Source: Chloroflexota bacterium
GTDB taxonomy: Bacteria; Chloroflexota; Chloroflexia; QHBQ01; JADMIH01
Reading direction: 5' to 3'
NCBI GenBank assembly: GCA_015478675.1
Contig: JADMIH010000036.1
Location: 1-28,035 of the forward strand
DNA: 28,035 bases
Of the stretch, positions 1-7,347 are shown in pieces. The notes under the pieces were generated by a model, which was not told the origin of the DNA, ran no database searches, and worked only from the letters and a program-made list of their open reading frames with translations. The position numbers and the translations under genes were made by a program. Numbering within the stretch: the stretch's first letter is position 1; each line of letters opens with the position of its first letter.

Positions 1-574
1 TGCACCCGTCGAGCACAGCGGCCTCATAGAGGTCGCGGGGTATCGTCATGAAGTACTGCCTCAGCAAAAAGATGCCGAAACCCCCCGCCAAAAAGGGAGC
101 GATCAGTCCTTGATAGCTGTCTTTCCAACCTAAACCCACCACCGTCAGGTAATTGGGAACTATAGTTGCTTCCCACGGTATCATCAGCGTGCCGAGGAAG
201 ACGAAGAAGAAGAAGTTCTTACCCGGGAAGCGAAGGGTCGCCAGCGCGTAGGCGGCCAGCGCCGAGGTAAAGAGCTGCCCAATAGTGACGGCGATTGACA
301 CGACGAAGGAATTGACCACCCAGCGCCCCAGGAGCGGCTCCTCATCGAAGGCAGTCCTGAAGACGCCCCAGTCCATGTTGTTCCAATTGGGAAGGAGGTT
401 AGGGGCCAGCGTTGGGCCTTGAAGTGATATGGAAAGCGAAAATAGGAGCGGGAACAACAAGATGAACGCTGCCGCTATCAGCAGGATATAAAGGCCTACC
501 CTCTTTAAAACCTTACCTGTCGAGGCAATATTGACGGCACTTTGGGCACGCGCATGAGAAACCTCTACACTCAC
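1..574 (-). CDS. Carbohydrate-type ABC transporter permease, MalG/UgpE-like (partial)
   Basis: Inner permease subunit of a binding-protein-dependent importer for a sugar or glycerol-phosphate. The visible 191 codons are the N-terminal part; the C-terminus lies beyond the left edge. Translation of the minus strand gives a first membrane helix (LYILLIAAAFILLFPLLFSL), a periplasmic-side loop, further helices, and the cytoplasmic EAA-type loop that docks the ATPase (DLYEAAVLDG) just before the edge. The start is GTG at 574-572: an in-frame stop lies shortly upstream, and a strong AGGAGGG ribosome site sits about 10 bases before it. The GTG overlaps the stop of the upstream permease gene by three bases (GTGA), so the two are translationally coupled. 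MalG family membership is firm. The substrate is not readable; the neighbouring glycerol genes make glycerol-3-phosphate one possibility. Confidence 0.9.
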   Translation of the reverse strand, partial: MSVEVSHARAQSAVNIASTGKVLKRVGLYILLIAAAFILLFPLLFSLSISLQGPTLAPNLLPNWNNMDWGVFRTAFDEEPLLGRWVVNSFVVSIAVTIGQLFTSALAAYALATLRFPGKNFFFFVFLGTLMIPWEATIVPNYLTVVGLGWKDSYQGLIAPFLAGGFGIFLLRQYFMTIPRDLYEAAVLDGC

Positions 575-1611
575 TGGTAATGTACCCTCCTATCGAGGAA
601 CTTGAATTGAATTATGCTCAACGTCGCCAGCACGACAAATAGCACAACTGCTATCGCTGATGCGAAACCGTAGCGGTTATCCTTGAAGAAAGAGCTAAAT
701 AGCTGGTAAACCATGACGTTAGTTGAGCCGTCGGGGCCTTCATTAGCGATCAGCACGTTGAATTGCGTGAAGGCCTGGAAAGCGCCGATTGTTGAGATAA
801 TCACCAGAAAGAGCAGAGTAGGGGTCAGCAAAGGCAGGGTGATAGAACGAAACTGCTGCCAGCCTGTGGCCCCATCTATACTGCTGCTGTCATAAAGGTC
901 TTGTGGTATGGCTTGCAAGCCCGCCAGGGCGATTATAAAGTCAAAGCCCAGGCTTGTCCAGATAGTCATGAAGGCTACGGCGGGGAGGGCAGTGGCAGGG
1001 TCGAGCAATATGCCCTGAGTTTTCAAGTTGAGCAGGTCTAGCACCCAGTTGCTCATGCCGATGCTGGGGTTGTAGAGGAGCGCCCAGATCACACTGGCGC
1101 TGGCGACTGAGATAGCCACAGTGCTGGTGAAGATAGTCCTGAATATAGCTATGCCCCGCAGCTTTGCCGTAGCGAGCAGCGCCAACCCGACGGCAACCAC
1201 AATGCCTGTGGGCACTACCATTATGGCGAACTTGATGGTGGTAACGATGCTCTGCAAGTACTCTTCGCGCCCGCTGCCGTCCAGGTTCAGGATGCGAGTG
1301 TAATACTTGATGTCGTTGAAGTAAGAGGGGTTGCCCGCCTGGTCGGTGACGAAGAAGCTGAGCCAGACCGAGCGAATGAAGGGTATGAAGGTGAAAGCAG
1401 CAAAGATAACGAGGGCAGGGGCCATGTAGAGCAGAGCCGGTCCGAGGTCTCCATAGCGCGCTCTCGCCGGACGTGTGGCTGCTAAACCCTCTGCGGCGCT
1501 CTTTGCCCCCAGTGTGGGCAGTAACCCCGTAGTGGCCTCCGTGCTACTCTTGACCGCAGCCGTCTCCTTAGAGATTTTGGCTACCTCCTGGCTTTTATGA
1601 GGAGTAATCAT
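571..1611 (-). CDS. Carbohydrate-type ABC transporter permease, MalF/UgpA-like
   Basis: First permease of the importer, 346 residues. It starts with a polar cytoplasmic tail of about 58 residues rich in Ala, Thr and Lys, longer than usual. Six predicted membrane helices follow, the first around residues 59-85 (ALLYMAPALVIFAAF). The ATPase-docking loop near residues 235-262 reads DLYDSSSIDGATGWQQF followed by I-T-LP: the spacing of the EAA motif is kept, with D-S-S in place of E-A-A. It is transcribed with the next permease through a GTGA overlap. A binding-protein gene and an ATPase gene are not in the window. The ATG start has only a distant purine-rich stretch (AGGAGAGAAGAG) upstream. The gene is divergent from glpD, and the intergenic gap is occupied by a large repeat element. 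The UgpA assignment would be guesswork from context only. Confidence 0.9.
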   Translation of the reverse strand: MITPHKSQEVAKISKETAAVKSSTEATTGLLPTLGAKSAAEGLAATRPARARYGDLGPALLYMAPALVIFAAFTFIPFIRSVWLSFFVTDQAGNPSYFNDIKYYTRILNLDGSGREEYLQSIVTTIKFAIMVVPTGIVVAVGLALLATAKLRGIAIFRTIFTSTVAISVASASVIWALLYNPSIGMSNWVLDLLNLKTQGILLDPATALPAVAFMTIWTSLGFDFIIALAGLQAIPQDLYDSSSIDGATGWQQFRSITLPLLTPTLLFLVIISTIGAFQAFTQFNVLIANEGPDGSTNVMVYQLFSSFFKDNRYGFASAIAVVLFVVLATLSIIQFKFLDRRVHYQ

Positions 1612-1829
1612 AGGCGGTATGCTCTTCTCTCCTGGTGTACACTATTCTCTGCCCTTCGTCTTTAGCTATGTAGCGGTAGAGAGTGGAATTACAGGTGCAT
1701 GCGCTGCAAAAGTTGGACAAGCCCATTGGCACGCGACTATTATACATCCTAAAACAGATTCGTGCGCATTTCCAGGTTAAAGTAACTGTTCAGAGTAAGG
1801 GTGGAGCAATCGTCAAGAGGCAACTGTGC

Positions 1830-1900
1830 GGGCATACCTACCCTCACCCCATGCCCTCTCCCTTCATGGGAGAGGGCATGGGGTGAGGGTAGGTATGCCC
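1830..1900. repeat. Perfect 33-bp inverted repeat with 5-base loop
   Basis: The left arm 1830-1862 and right arm 1868-1900 are exact reverse complements, separated by TTCAT. The core is CCCTCTCCC-TTCAT-GGGAGAGGG, the same core as in the hairpins at 1959-1985 and 23776-23802. There is no T-tract on either side, so it does not look like a normal intrinsic terminator, though so stable a stem could still block read-through between the divergent operons. Confidence 0.9.
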
Positions 1901-1958
1901 TTACTCTGAACCCTTACAACTCGCCGTAAATGTTCAGACTTGAGGTGGAGGCGGCTAG

Positions 1959-1985
1959 CCCCCTCTCCCTTCATGGGAGAGGGGG
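1959..1985. repeat. Dispersed 11-bp hairpin, CCCCCTCTCCC core
   Basis: The arms 1959-1969 and 1975-1985 pair perfectly around TTCAT. The hairpin is followed by a G-rich tail of GTGAGGGCGG units. The whole 56-base segment 1957-2012 recurs without change at 23774-23829, some 21.8 kb away. Confidence 0.85.
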
Positions 1986-2083
1986 TTTGGGGGTGAGGGC
2001 GGGTGAGGGCAGATGGTTCAACACCCGCACGGATACCCCAAGAAGATTGCTCCACCCTATTCTGAACACTTACTAATTCCTGG

Positions 2084-2097
2084 CCCCTAGCCCCTGG
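2084..2097. repeat. Heptamer tandem repeat (CCCCTAG CCCCTGG)
   Basis: Two consecutive 7-base units differing at one position, directly after MITE-like element A and upstream of glpD. On its own it is weak; it is listed because other intergenic gaps in the window hold repeats with exactly the same 7-base period. Confidence 0.5.
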
Positions 2098-2149
2098 TGC
2101 AGGCGCATGGTATCATTGTCGTGGATGATTCTACGTAAAAGGATATTTG

Positions 2150-3811
2150 ATGCAGCGATTATCATTAGAGGAACGTAGCAAGGCTTTGCGTCGGATGGCG
2201 AGTGAAGGGGTTGACGTGCTCGTGATAGGAGGAGGGATAACGGGGGTTGGCGTGGCGCTCGATGCGGCGATGCGTGGGTACAGCGTCGGCCTTGTGGAGA
2301 AAAGCGATTTCTCAAGCGGCACCAGCAGCAAGTCAACAAAGCTGGTGCACGGCGGCATACGTTATCTTTCACAATTCGACTTTGCCCTGACTAGAGAGTC
2401 GCTGGTCGAGCGAGGCAGGCTCTTCAGGAATGCCCCATTTCTGGTGCGACCCATAGGCTTTGTCCTTCCGCTTTACGCGGGTGCGAAAAAGCCTATGGGT
2501 GTGCCGGTGAGGCTCCCATTCGGTATTGGCATGAGCTTTCTTCTGCGTAGTGGCTTGATTATGTACGATTTGCTATCAGGAAAGCTCGGCATTCGCCGCC
2601 ACCGCCGCATCAGCAAACGCCAGGTAAGGGAGCTGGTGCCTTGCCTGAAAACGGATAAGCTCCTAGACGCTTTCGTTTACTATGATGGGCAGACCGACGA
2701 CTCGCGCCTGACCGTTACGGTGGCCCGTACTGCCGCGCTTTACGGAGCGATGCTCGCCAACCACGCCGAACTCACCGGCCTTGATTTCGCGGGCAATAAG
2801 ATAAAAGCTGCTCGCGTGCTCGATCGCACAAGTGGCGAGATGCTGACTATTCCGGCGCGCATAGTTGTAAACGCGGGTGGCGTCTTCGCGGCCCGCATCG
2901 AAAGGCTCGCTGGGCCGTCTACTATCAGAATTAAGCCAGCCAAGGGCGCGCATTTAACGGTGCCGCGTGAAGCACTTAGAATGAAGAACGATGCGGTGGT
3001 CCTCCCCGAAACCGAGGATGGCCGTCTCCTATTCCTTGTGCCCTGGGGGTCACGAGTCACAATTGGCACTACTGACACGGAGGGGGGGGACATAGACTAC
3101 CCAAGCGCCGGGCCTGATGACGTTGCATACCTGCTTCGCCACGTCAACCGCTATATGCGCTGCGACCTGAAGGAGAGCGATATTATCAGCGCGTGGGCAG
3201 GTTATCGCCCGCTCGTTAACTCCAAAGACAACGCCACATCATCCAAGTTGTCGCGCACTCATGCCGTGATCGACGGGCCGGGCGGGCTGGTGACTATTGT
3301 CGGCGGCAAGCTGACTACATACCGCCGCATGGCGCAGGATGTGATGGACCACGTGAGCCGCAGATGGGGGGATTACGTGGTCCATACGACGGAACGATTA
3401 CCTCTGACGGGGTCAAAAGAGTGGCGCGAAGCGGTAGAAACGCTGAAGAGAGACGCACCGGCGCTCCACTTTGATAAAGATATAGTGCGCCGCCTTAGCA
3501 GTTACGGCTCTAACTGCCTGACAATCTTGAATATTGTGAAAGAAAACCCGTCACTCGGCAGGCGCGTTGTGCCCGACTTGCCTTACATCATGGCCGAGGT
3601 AGTCTATAGCTGCCGCTATGAGATGGCGCTAACTCTGGAAGATGTGCTGGCCCACCGCCTGCGCGTCAACTTCGAGGACTGGAATCACGGCCTGGACGCA
3701 GCTCCTGCCGTTGCCCAGCAGATGGCGAGTGAGCTAGGCTGGGATGCCGACGCGATAGCCCGGCAAATTAGCTGCTACCGGGCCATGACCGAGCAAGAGC
3801 TATCGCTCTAG
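2150..3811 (+). CDS. glpD: Glycerol-3-phosphate dehydrogenase, FAD-dependent
   Basis: Oxidises sn-glycerol-3-phosphate to dihydroxyacetone phosphate and passes electrons to the membrane quinone pool. The 553-residue length is typical of the GlpD/GlpA family. The FAD-binding Rossmann motif GGGITG is at residues 27-32, followed by the family's E-K-x-D-F-S-S-G-T-S-S-K-S-T-K and LVHGGIRYL motifs. The central part carries G-T-T-D-T-E-G-D type residues (VTIGTTDTEG), then A-G-Y-R-P-L, then GGKLTTYRRMA near residue 385. The C-terminal helical DAO_C domain (ELP/RLPLTG onward, with Y-S-C-R-Y-E-M-A) is complete. The start is ATG 2150: AAAGGA lies six bases upstream, while the TTG at 2147 would be too close. 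It begins a glycerol block with glpK downstream. Confidence 0.96.
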   Translation: MQRLSLEERSKALRRMASEGVDVLVIGGGITGVGVALDAAMRGYSVGLVEKSDFSSGTSSKSTKLVHGGIRYLSQFDFALTRESLVERGRLFRNAPFLVRPIGFVLPLYAGAKKPMGVPVRLPFGIGMSFLLRSGLIMYDLLSGKLGIRRHRRISKRQVRELVPCLKTDKLLDAFVYYDGQTDDSRLTVTVARTAALYGAMLANHAELTGLDFAGNKIKAARVLDRTSGEMLTIPARIVVNAGGVFAARIERLAGPSTIRIKPAKGAHLTVPREALRMKNDAVVLPETEDGRLLFLVPWGSRVTIGTTDTEGGDIDYPSAGPDDVAYLLRHVNRYMRCDLKESDIISAWAGYRPLVNSKDNATSSKLSRTHAVIDGPGGLVTIVGGKLTTYRRMAQDVMDHVSRRWGDYVVHTTERLPLTGSKEWREAVETLKRDAPALHFDKDIVRRLSSYGSNCLTILNIVKENPSLGRRVVPDLPYIMAEVVYSCRYEMALTLEDVLAHRLRVNFEDWNHGLDAAPAVAQQMASELGWDADAIARQISCYRAMTEQELSL

Positions 3812-3953
3812 ACACGCAGGTAAGATCAATGTGCATGACAGTAAGATACGGACTGGGGTTGCGGCCGCCATCAAGCATATTAAGAAGCAGCGTATATGAG
3901 TTACGCCAGTGCACGGATACTGTCAGGTGTACACACAGGAGAATGAAAGGGGA

Positions 3954-4439
3954 ATGACTGTACAGGAAAAACTCGCAAAGCATGCGTTGTTCGATGTTGC
4001 CATTCTTTCTCACGGCTTTAGCCCTTACATGAGGGACTACGACATCGTTGCTGAGGTAGGTGGAACAGGTCAGGGCGTGGGCACCTATCTCTACCGATTC
4101 ACCCACTGTACGGAGGCCCACTATGCCACACGTGTGAGTGACAATGCCTGGCGTGCGTCGTGGAATGATACCTATATCAACTATGAGAGTTGGATGCAAG
4201 CCGGTCAGCCAGAGGGTTTCGTTTGGGGAACGCAGTGGTCGATGGCCTATCCAGGCCTCGCCTACATTGAAGATTCAGAACTAGCCAGCCACTGGTCAAG
4301 TCGCCTGCAGGCGTCCATGCACGAAGTTAGTATTGAGACCGAGGCGTTCTCCATCAATCTCGTTTTCCATGATGTATTTGTTACGAAGCTGAGCGGCGAA
4401 GTCTCTATAATTGATAAGGCAGTCATTCCTTTAAATTAG
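3954..4439 (+). CDS. YxiG-like protein of unknown function
   Basis: Predicted soluble protein of 161 residues with no signal peptide or membrane helix. It resembles, from memory, the YxiG-like family of hypothetical proteins in Actinobacteria and Bacilli: ILSHGFSPYMRDYD near residues 17-30, then Y-L-Y-R-F-T-H-C-T-E-A-H, then a W-rich stretch (WRASWNDTYINYESW), G-F-V-W-G, and a C-terminal strand region ending in M-H-E-V-S-I-E-T. The family's role is unknown. ATG 3954 is preferred: GGAG lies 12 bases upstream. An in-frame GTG at 3909 would add 15 residues with no support. The gene lies between glpD and glpK on the same strand, with gaps of 142 and 138 bases, so co-transcription is possible but not shown. 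A link to glycerol metabolism is only contextual. Confidence 0.75.
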   Translation: MTVQEKLAKHALFDVAILSHGFSPYMRDYDIVAEVGGTGQGVGTYLYRFTHCTEAHYATRVSDNAWRASWNDTYINYESWMQAGQPEGFVWGTQWSMAYPGLAYIEDSELASHWSSRLQASMHEVSIETEAFSINLVFHDVFVTKLSGEVSIIDKAVIPLN

Positions 4440-4526
4440 ACCGGAATCGGCGCGCACTTGTCATTCACCTACGAGGCTTTGCAAGCAGTTGTTAGGCATT
4501 CCACCGAAAGGGCCAGGGATTGGCAG

Positions 4527-4547
4527 CCTCAGTCCTCAGTCCTCATC
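4527..4547. repeat. Heptamer tandem repeat (CCTCAGT x2, CCTCATC)
   Basis: Three consecutive 7-base units just upstream of the glpK ribosome site. The sequence that follows (CGCTCGCCACC) closely matches what follows the heptamers at 15180-15193 (CGCTCGCCAGC), suggesting a common element with a variable heptamer arm and a fixed core. Confidence 0.65.
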
Positions 4548-4577
4548 GCTCGCCACCGCACCAGGGAGGAATAGCAA

Positions 4578-6080
4578 ATGCCGGGAGGCAAGTACATCCT
4601 CGCCCTTGACCAGGGCACAACCACTTCTCGCGCTATCCTCTTCAACCATGATGGCCGGATAGTAGCGCAGGCCAGCCAGGAGTTTCGCCAGATATATCCA
4701 CGCCCAGGCTGGGTGGAGCACGACCCCGAGGAGATTTGGAGCAGCCAGCTTGGTGTGGCCCAACAGGTAGTGCGAAATAATGGCTTGCAAGCGAGCGACG
4801 TCGCGGCTATAGGCATCACCAACCAGAGGGAGACCACTGTAATCTGGGAGCGGAGCAGTGGCCGCCCTCTCTACAATGCCATAGTCTGGCAGGACCGCCG
4901 TACGGCTCCCCTTTGTGATAAGCTGAAAAGCTGGGGCTGGCAGGAGAGAATCGCCGAGAAGACGGGCCTGGTGATAGACCCCTACTTCAGCGGGACCAAA
5001 ATCAAGTGGATACTCGATAATGTGCCTGGCGCTATGGAGAAAGCCGAGCGTGGAGAGATACTATTCGGTACGATTGATACTTTCCTTATCTGGCGGCTCA
5101 CCGAAGGCAGAGTTTACATTACTGACTACTCGAATGCCAGCCGCACGATGCTTTACAACATCAGGAAGCTGGAGTGGGACCACGAGCTACTTGAGGAGCT
5201 AAAGATACCACCAGCTATCCTTCCCCAAGTGCGCGACAGCAGCCAACTTTACGGCTATACGGCAGAAAGCTTCTTCGGTGGCGAGATCCCTATCGCGGGA
5301 GCAGCAGGCGACCAGCAGGCCGCGACCTTTGGGCAGGCGTGCTACACCCCCGGCATGGCGAAGAACACCTATGGCACAGGCTGCTTTATGCTGATGAACA
5401 CAGGCGATCAGCCTGTAGCAAGCAAGCATAACCTGTTGAGCACGATTGGTTGGGGCATGTCAGGCAAAATCACATATTGCCTTGAGGGGTCGGTCTTCAG
5501 CGCGGGAGCGACGGTCCAGTACCTGCGCGATAGCTTGAAAATCATCGAAAGCGCGAGCCAAACTGAGGAGATAGCTACTTCCATAGCGAGCAGTGGCGGG
5601 GTCTACTTTGTCCCCGCTTTCGCGGGCCTCGGCGCGCCATACTGGGACCCATATGCGAGAGGAGCTATCGTTGGGCTGACGCGAGGAAGTGGCAGAGCAG
5701 AGATAGTGCGCGCCGCCCTGGAAGCCACTGCCTACCAGACGCGAGATCTGATAGGTGCTATGATCTCGGATAGCGGCATGCCTGTGAAGGAGCTGCGCGT
5801 GGACGGCGGCATGGTTGTGAACAACTTCCTGATGCAGTTCCAGGCGGATATAGTAGGTCTGAGAGTGGTGCGCCCTGCTGTGACTGAGACGACGGCGCTG
5901 GGCGCTGCATACCTGGCGGGTCTGGCAGCAGGCTACTGGGCCGGCCAGGAGGAGATAGCCCGCAACTGGTCTGTAGAGCGTGTATACGAGCCGACTATAG
6001 ACCAGGCGGCAAGCGGCAGACTGTATAGCGGCTGGAGTCGTGCAGTCCAGATGGTGCTAAGCAAGCTTCCATCTCCCTGA
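4578..6080 (+). CDS. glpK: Glycerol kinase
   Basis: Phosphorylates glycerol to sn-glycerol-3-phosphate with ATP in the cytoplasm, supplying GlpD. It has 500 residues, the usual length for this FGGY-family kinase. The phosphate-binding motif [11 protein letters not shown] is at residues 10-20, the glycerol-binding Arg-Glu at 84-85 (ITNQRETT), [10 protein letters not shown] at 100-109, the catalytic-region [10 protein letters not shown] near 243-252, and K-N-T-Y-G-T-G-C after it. The FGGY signature region ([19 protein letters not shown]) and [14 protein letters not shown] are also intact. AGGGAGGA sits eight bases before the ATG, a strong ribosome site. The segment just before the GDQQ motif reads [14 protein letters not shown]; the phosphorylatable His that HPr-regulated Gram-positive kinases carry there appears to be absent (inference from memory of those sequences). 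No glycerol facilitator gene is nearby. Confidence 0.97.
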   Translation: MPGGKYILALDQGTTTSRAILFNHDGRIVAQASQEFRQIYPRPGWVEHDPEEIWSSQLGVAQQVVRNNGLQASDVAAIGITNQRETTVIWERSSGRPLYNAIVWQDRRTAPLCDKLKSWGWQERIAEKTGLVIDPYFSGTKIKWILDNVPGAMEKAERGEILFGTIDTFLIWRLTEGRVYITDYSNASRTMLYNIRKLEWDHELLEELKIPPAILPQVRDSSQLYGYTAESFFGGEIPIAGAAGDQQAATFGQACYTPGMAKNTYGTGCFMLMNTGDQPVASKHNLLSTIGWGMSGKITYCLEGSVFSAGATVQYLRDSLKIIESASQTEEIATSIASSGGVYFVPAFAGLGAPYWDPYARGAIVGLTRGSGRAEIVRAALEATAYQTRDLIGAMISDSGMPVKELRVDGGMVVNNFLMQFQADIVGLRVVRPAVTETTALGAAYLAGLAAGYWAGQEEIARNWSVERVYEPTIDQAASGRLYSGWSRAVQMVLSKLPSP

Positions 6081-6151
6081 CCCCTCACCCACTGGAAGGA
6101 GAATAAACAGGATGAAAACAGAGGCCCCTCCCCCACGTGTGGTGAGGGGTC
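6079..6151. terminator. Inverted repeat after glpK, possible terminator
   Basis: GACCCCTCACC at 6079-6089 and GGTGAGGGGTC at 6141-6151 are perfect 11-base inverted repeats at the stop codon of glpK. The loop is long (51 bases) and G/C-rich with no T-tract, so termination here is uncertain. It could equally be a remnant of the C/G-rich dispersed repeat family seen elsewhere. It lies between convergent genes. Confidence 0.4.
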
Positions 6152-6222
6152 GGGGTGGGGTCTTGCCGTAGCGTAGTGCCAGGCGACAGAAGGAAACCCG
6201 TGCTTGTAAGCCTTACATCAAG

Positions 6223-6438
6223 CTATTCTGCACCCTCAGCAGCGCCCTCTATCCTCTCCTGGGCTTCGCCTGTGCCCCTGGCAAGCGACTGCCTGGCTTC
6301 ATCGACTTTCTCAGATAGCGCGGCGCGGCTTTCTTCTCCTGATTGCGGCGCGAGTATGAGAGCAATCGCTGACCCGACGAATACTCCGAGGACGATCCCT
6401 ATCAGGAAGCTCGCGTCGCTCTCTTGTCTATTTCTCAT
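6223..6438 (-). CDS. YtxH-like small membrane-anchored protein
   Basis: A 71-residue protein with one N-terminal membrane helix (FLIGIVLGVFVGSAIALILAP, residues 11-31) followed by a charged, Ala/Glu-rich helix likely to form a coiled coil. This is the pattern of the YtxH/gas-vesicle-type family known from Bacillus stress operons; the biochemical role is unknown. AGAGGAGG lies seven bases before the ATG. It is followed on the same strand side by a two-helix protein (6494-6910) that resembles its usual YtxG-type partner, so the pair is probably co-transcribed. Confidence 0.85.
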   Translation of the reverse strand: MRNRQESDASFLIGIVLGVFVGSAIALILAPQSGEESRAALSEKVDEARQSLARGTGEAQERIEGAAEGAE

Positions 6439-6493
6439 TTAGAGGCCTCCTCTACCTGAAGGCAGCAGCACAGACAAATCACATCCACACCCG

Positions 6494-6910
6494 CTATTCG
6501 TTGTTACTACTGTCCTTCTTTTTCTTGCTCGGCGCTGGGGCGTCACGGCGCATCAGGCTCTGTACCATGGCTCGTGTGCCTGCCGCCGCTCCTGCTACCT
6601 TGATGATAGGGGCGACAACGCTTTCGCTGACGAAGGTAGCTGTGCCGCGCACCGTCTTGGCCGTATCATCTACCTTTTCAAGAGCAGGCACGATGTGATC
6701 CCGGACGGTGAAGGCGATGAGGGCTATCAACCCCGTCATGATAATAAACAAGATGGCTCCTACGCACATGAATATGCTGGCGTAGATAATGGAGACATCC
6801 CGTACCCCGATCAGCCAGGTTTGAATAGGCGAAGTAAATAGGAGCACGATAGGGAGCACCAGCGCCGCAAGCACCAGAATGGCGGCAATTACAATGAAGA
6901 CCACCTTCAT
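6494..6910 (-). CDS. Two-helix membrane protein, YtxG-like
   Basis: 138 residues with two hydrophobic helices (roughly residues 3-26 and 40-67), then an amphipathic segment (VRDHIVPALEKVDDTAKTVRGTATF) and a Lys/Ser-rich tail (KKKKDSS). The arrangement matches small proteins encoded next to YtxH-like proteins. The start is the ATG at 6908-6910, because GGAGG lies eight bases before it; the TTG two codons upstream would leave no room for the ribosome site. It is encoded just upstream of the YtxH-like gene, with a 55-base gap, on the same strand. Function unknown; general stress or envelope maintenance is inferred from the family only. Confidence 0.8.
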   Translation of the reverse strand: MKVVFIVIAAILVLAALVLPIVLLFTSPIQTWLIGVRDVSIIYASIFMCVGAILFIIMTGLIALIAFTVRDHIVPALEKVDDTAKTVRGTATFVSESVVAPIIKVAGAAAGTRAMVQSLMRRDAPAPSKKKKDSSNNE

Positions 6911-6978
6911 GCGCAAGACCTCCTCAAGGTTGCCGGATAGTAGCTATTTTGGCATGCTACACCGGGCATAGCATTCTA

Positions 6979-7236
6979 TCATACGGTAAAGCGCCTGGCA
7001 AGCATCAACAAAAGCAACGAGCCTGCGGTGGCCTCAAGTACAGGTATTCCGCCCAGCACCAGAGGGTGCGCCTGCCAGAGCATAGCAGCCAGAGAGCCCA
7101 CACCGAAGCCAAGTACGCTTACCAACCAGAATAGCAGCAAGTGTTGCAAGCTGCGGCCTCTCCACAGGTGGAAGAATAGAGCATAAGCTGTGCCGAGGCC
7201 AAGAAAGACAACAACTACCGGCGATATGCTGGGCAT
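6979..7236 (-). CDS. Small three-helix membrane protein, unknown
   Basis: An 85-residue hydrophobic protein with three likely membrane helices (about residues 5-22, 31-53 and 60-80) and short loops containing WRGR and WQAHP. I do not recognise a family. GAGG lies about ten bases before the ATG. It lies downstream of mnmA (111-base gap) and upstream of the YtxG-like gene (68-base gap), all on the minus strand, so it could be the second gene of a four-gene transcript. It could be a general membrane protein of this lineage. Confidence 0.65.
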   Translation of the reverse strand: MPSISPVVVVFLGLGTAYALFFHLWRGRSLQHLLLFWLVSVLGFGVGSLAAMLWQAHPLVLGGIPVLEATAGSLLLLMLARRFTV

Positions 7237-7347
7237 AGAATGCTAGCCTCACAAAAAGGGTCCGTACCTTGCACGCACGCAGATTATACACCATCTATAA
7301 GGTGTGCATTTCTAGTTCAATATACGCTTTGGCGCTGCGACCTCACA

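Larger units (their letters stand above)
1781..2074. mobile_element. MITE-like element A with terminal inverted repeats
   Basis: The ends at 1781-1811 and 2045-2074 are inverted copies of each other (AGTAA-TGTTCAGA-TA-GGGTGGAGCAATC), about 30 bases with two mismatches and one gap. Between them are the 33-bp hairpin (1830-1900), a third inverted copy of the TTCAGAGTAAGGG motif (1898-1910), and a second hairpin (1959-1985). Positions 1957-2012 are identical to 23774-23829, and the right end (about 2017-2073) matches the left end of element B near 23573 in inverted orientation. No transposase is encoded, so the element would be non-autonomous. No target-site duplication was evident. Confidence 0.7.
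1612..2149. other. 538-base divergent intergenic region filled by a repeat element
   Basis: The gap between the divergent permease operon and glpD has no credible gene. About 290 of its bases belong to the MITE-like element at 1781-2074, followed by two CCCCTRG heptamers at 2084-2097. The short open frames here run through the repeat on both strands and have no family resemblance or ribosome sites. No clear sigma-70 promoter could be picked for either flanking gene. Confidence 0.7.

Noticed and set aside
55..90. Possible frameshift in the partial permease at the left edge
   Set aside because: The reading frame stays open with family motifs (EAA loop) to the edge; the gene is just cut by the window.
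1830..2012. CRISPR array
   Set aside because: The repeated units are palindromic, unequal in spacing, and without spacers of constant length; no cas gene is present.
1683..2055. Short frames on both strands (67 and 63 codons)
   Set aside because: They read through the repeat element; similar frames appear at 23491-23833 only because the same repeats are there. No sign of protein selection.
3768..4199. 143-codon minus-strand frame
   Set aside because: Antisense to the end of glpD and the YxiG-like gene; no family resemblance, and the plus-strand protein is recognisable.
6073..6090. Heptamer pair CCCTGAC CCCTCAC after glpK
   Set aside because: It fits the 7-base period, but overlaps the GACCCCTCACC inverted repeat and the glpK stop codon, so it may be chance.
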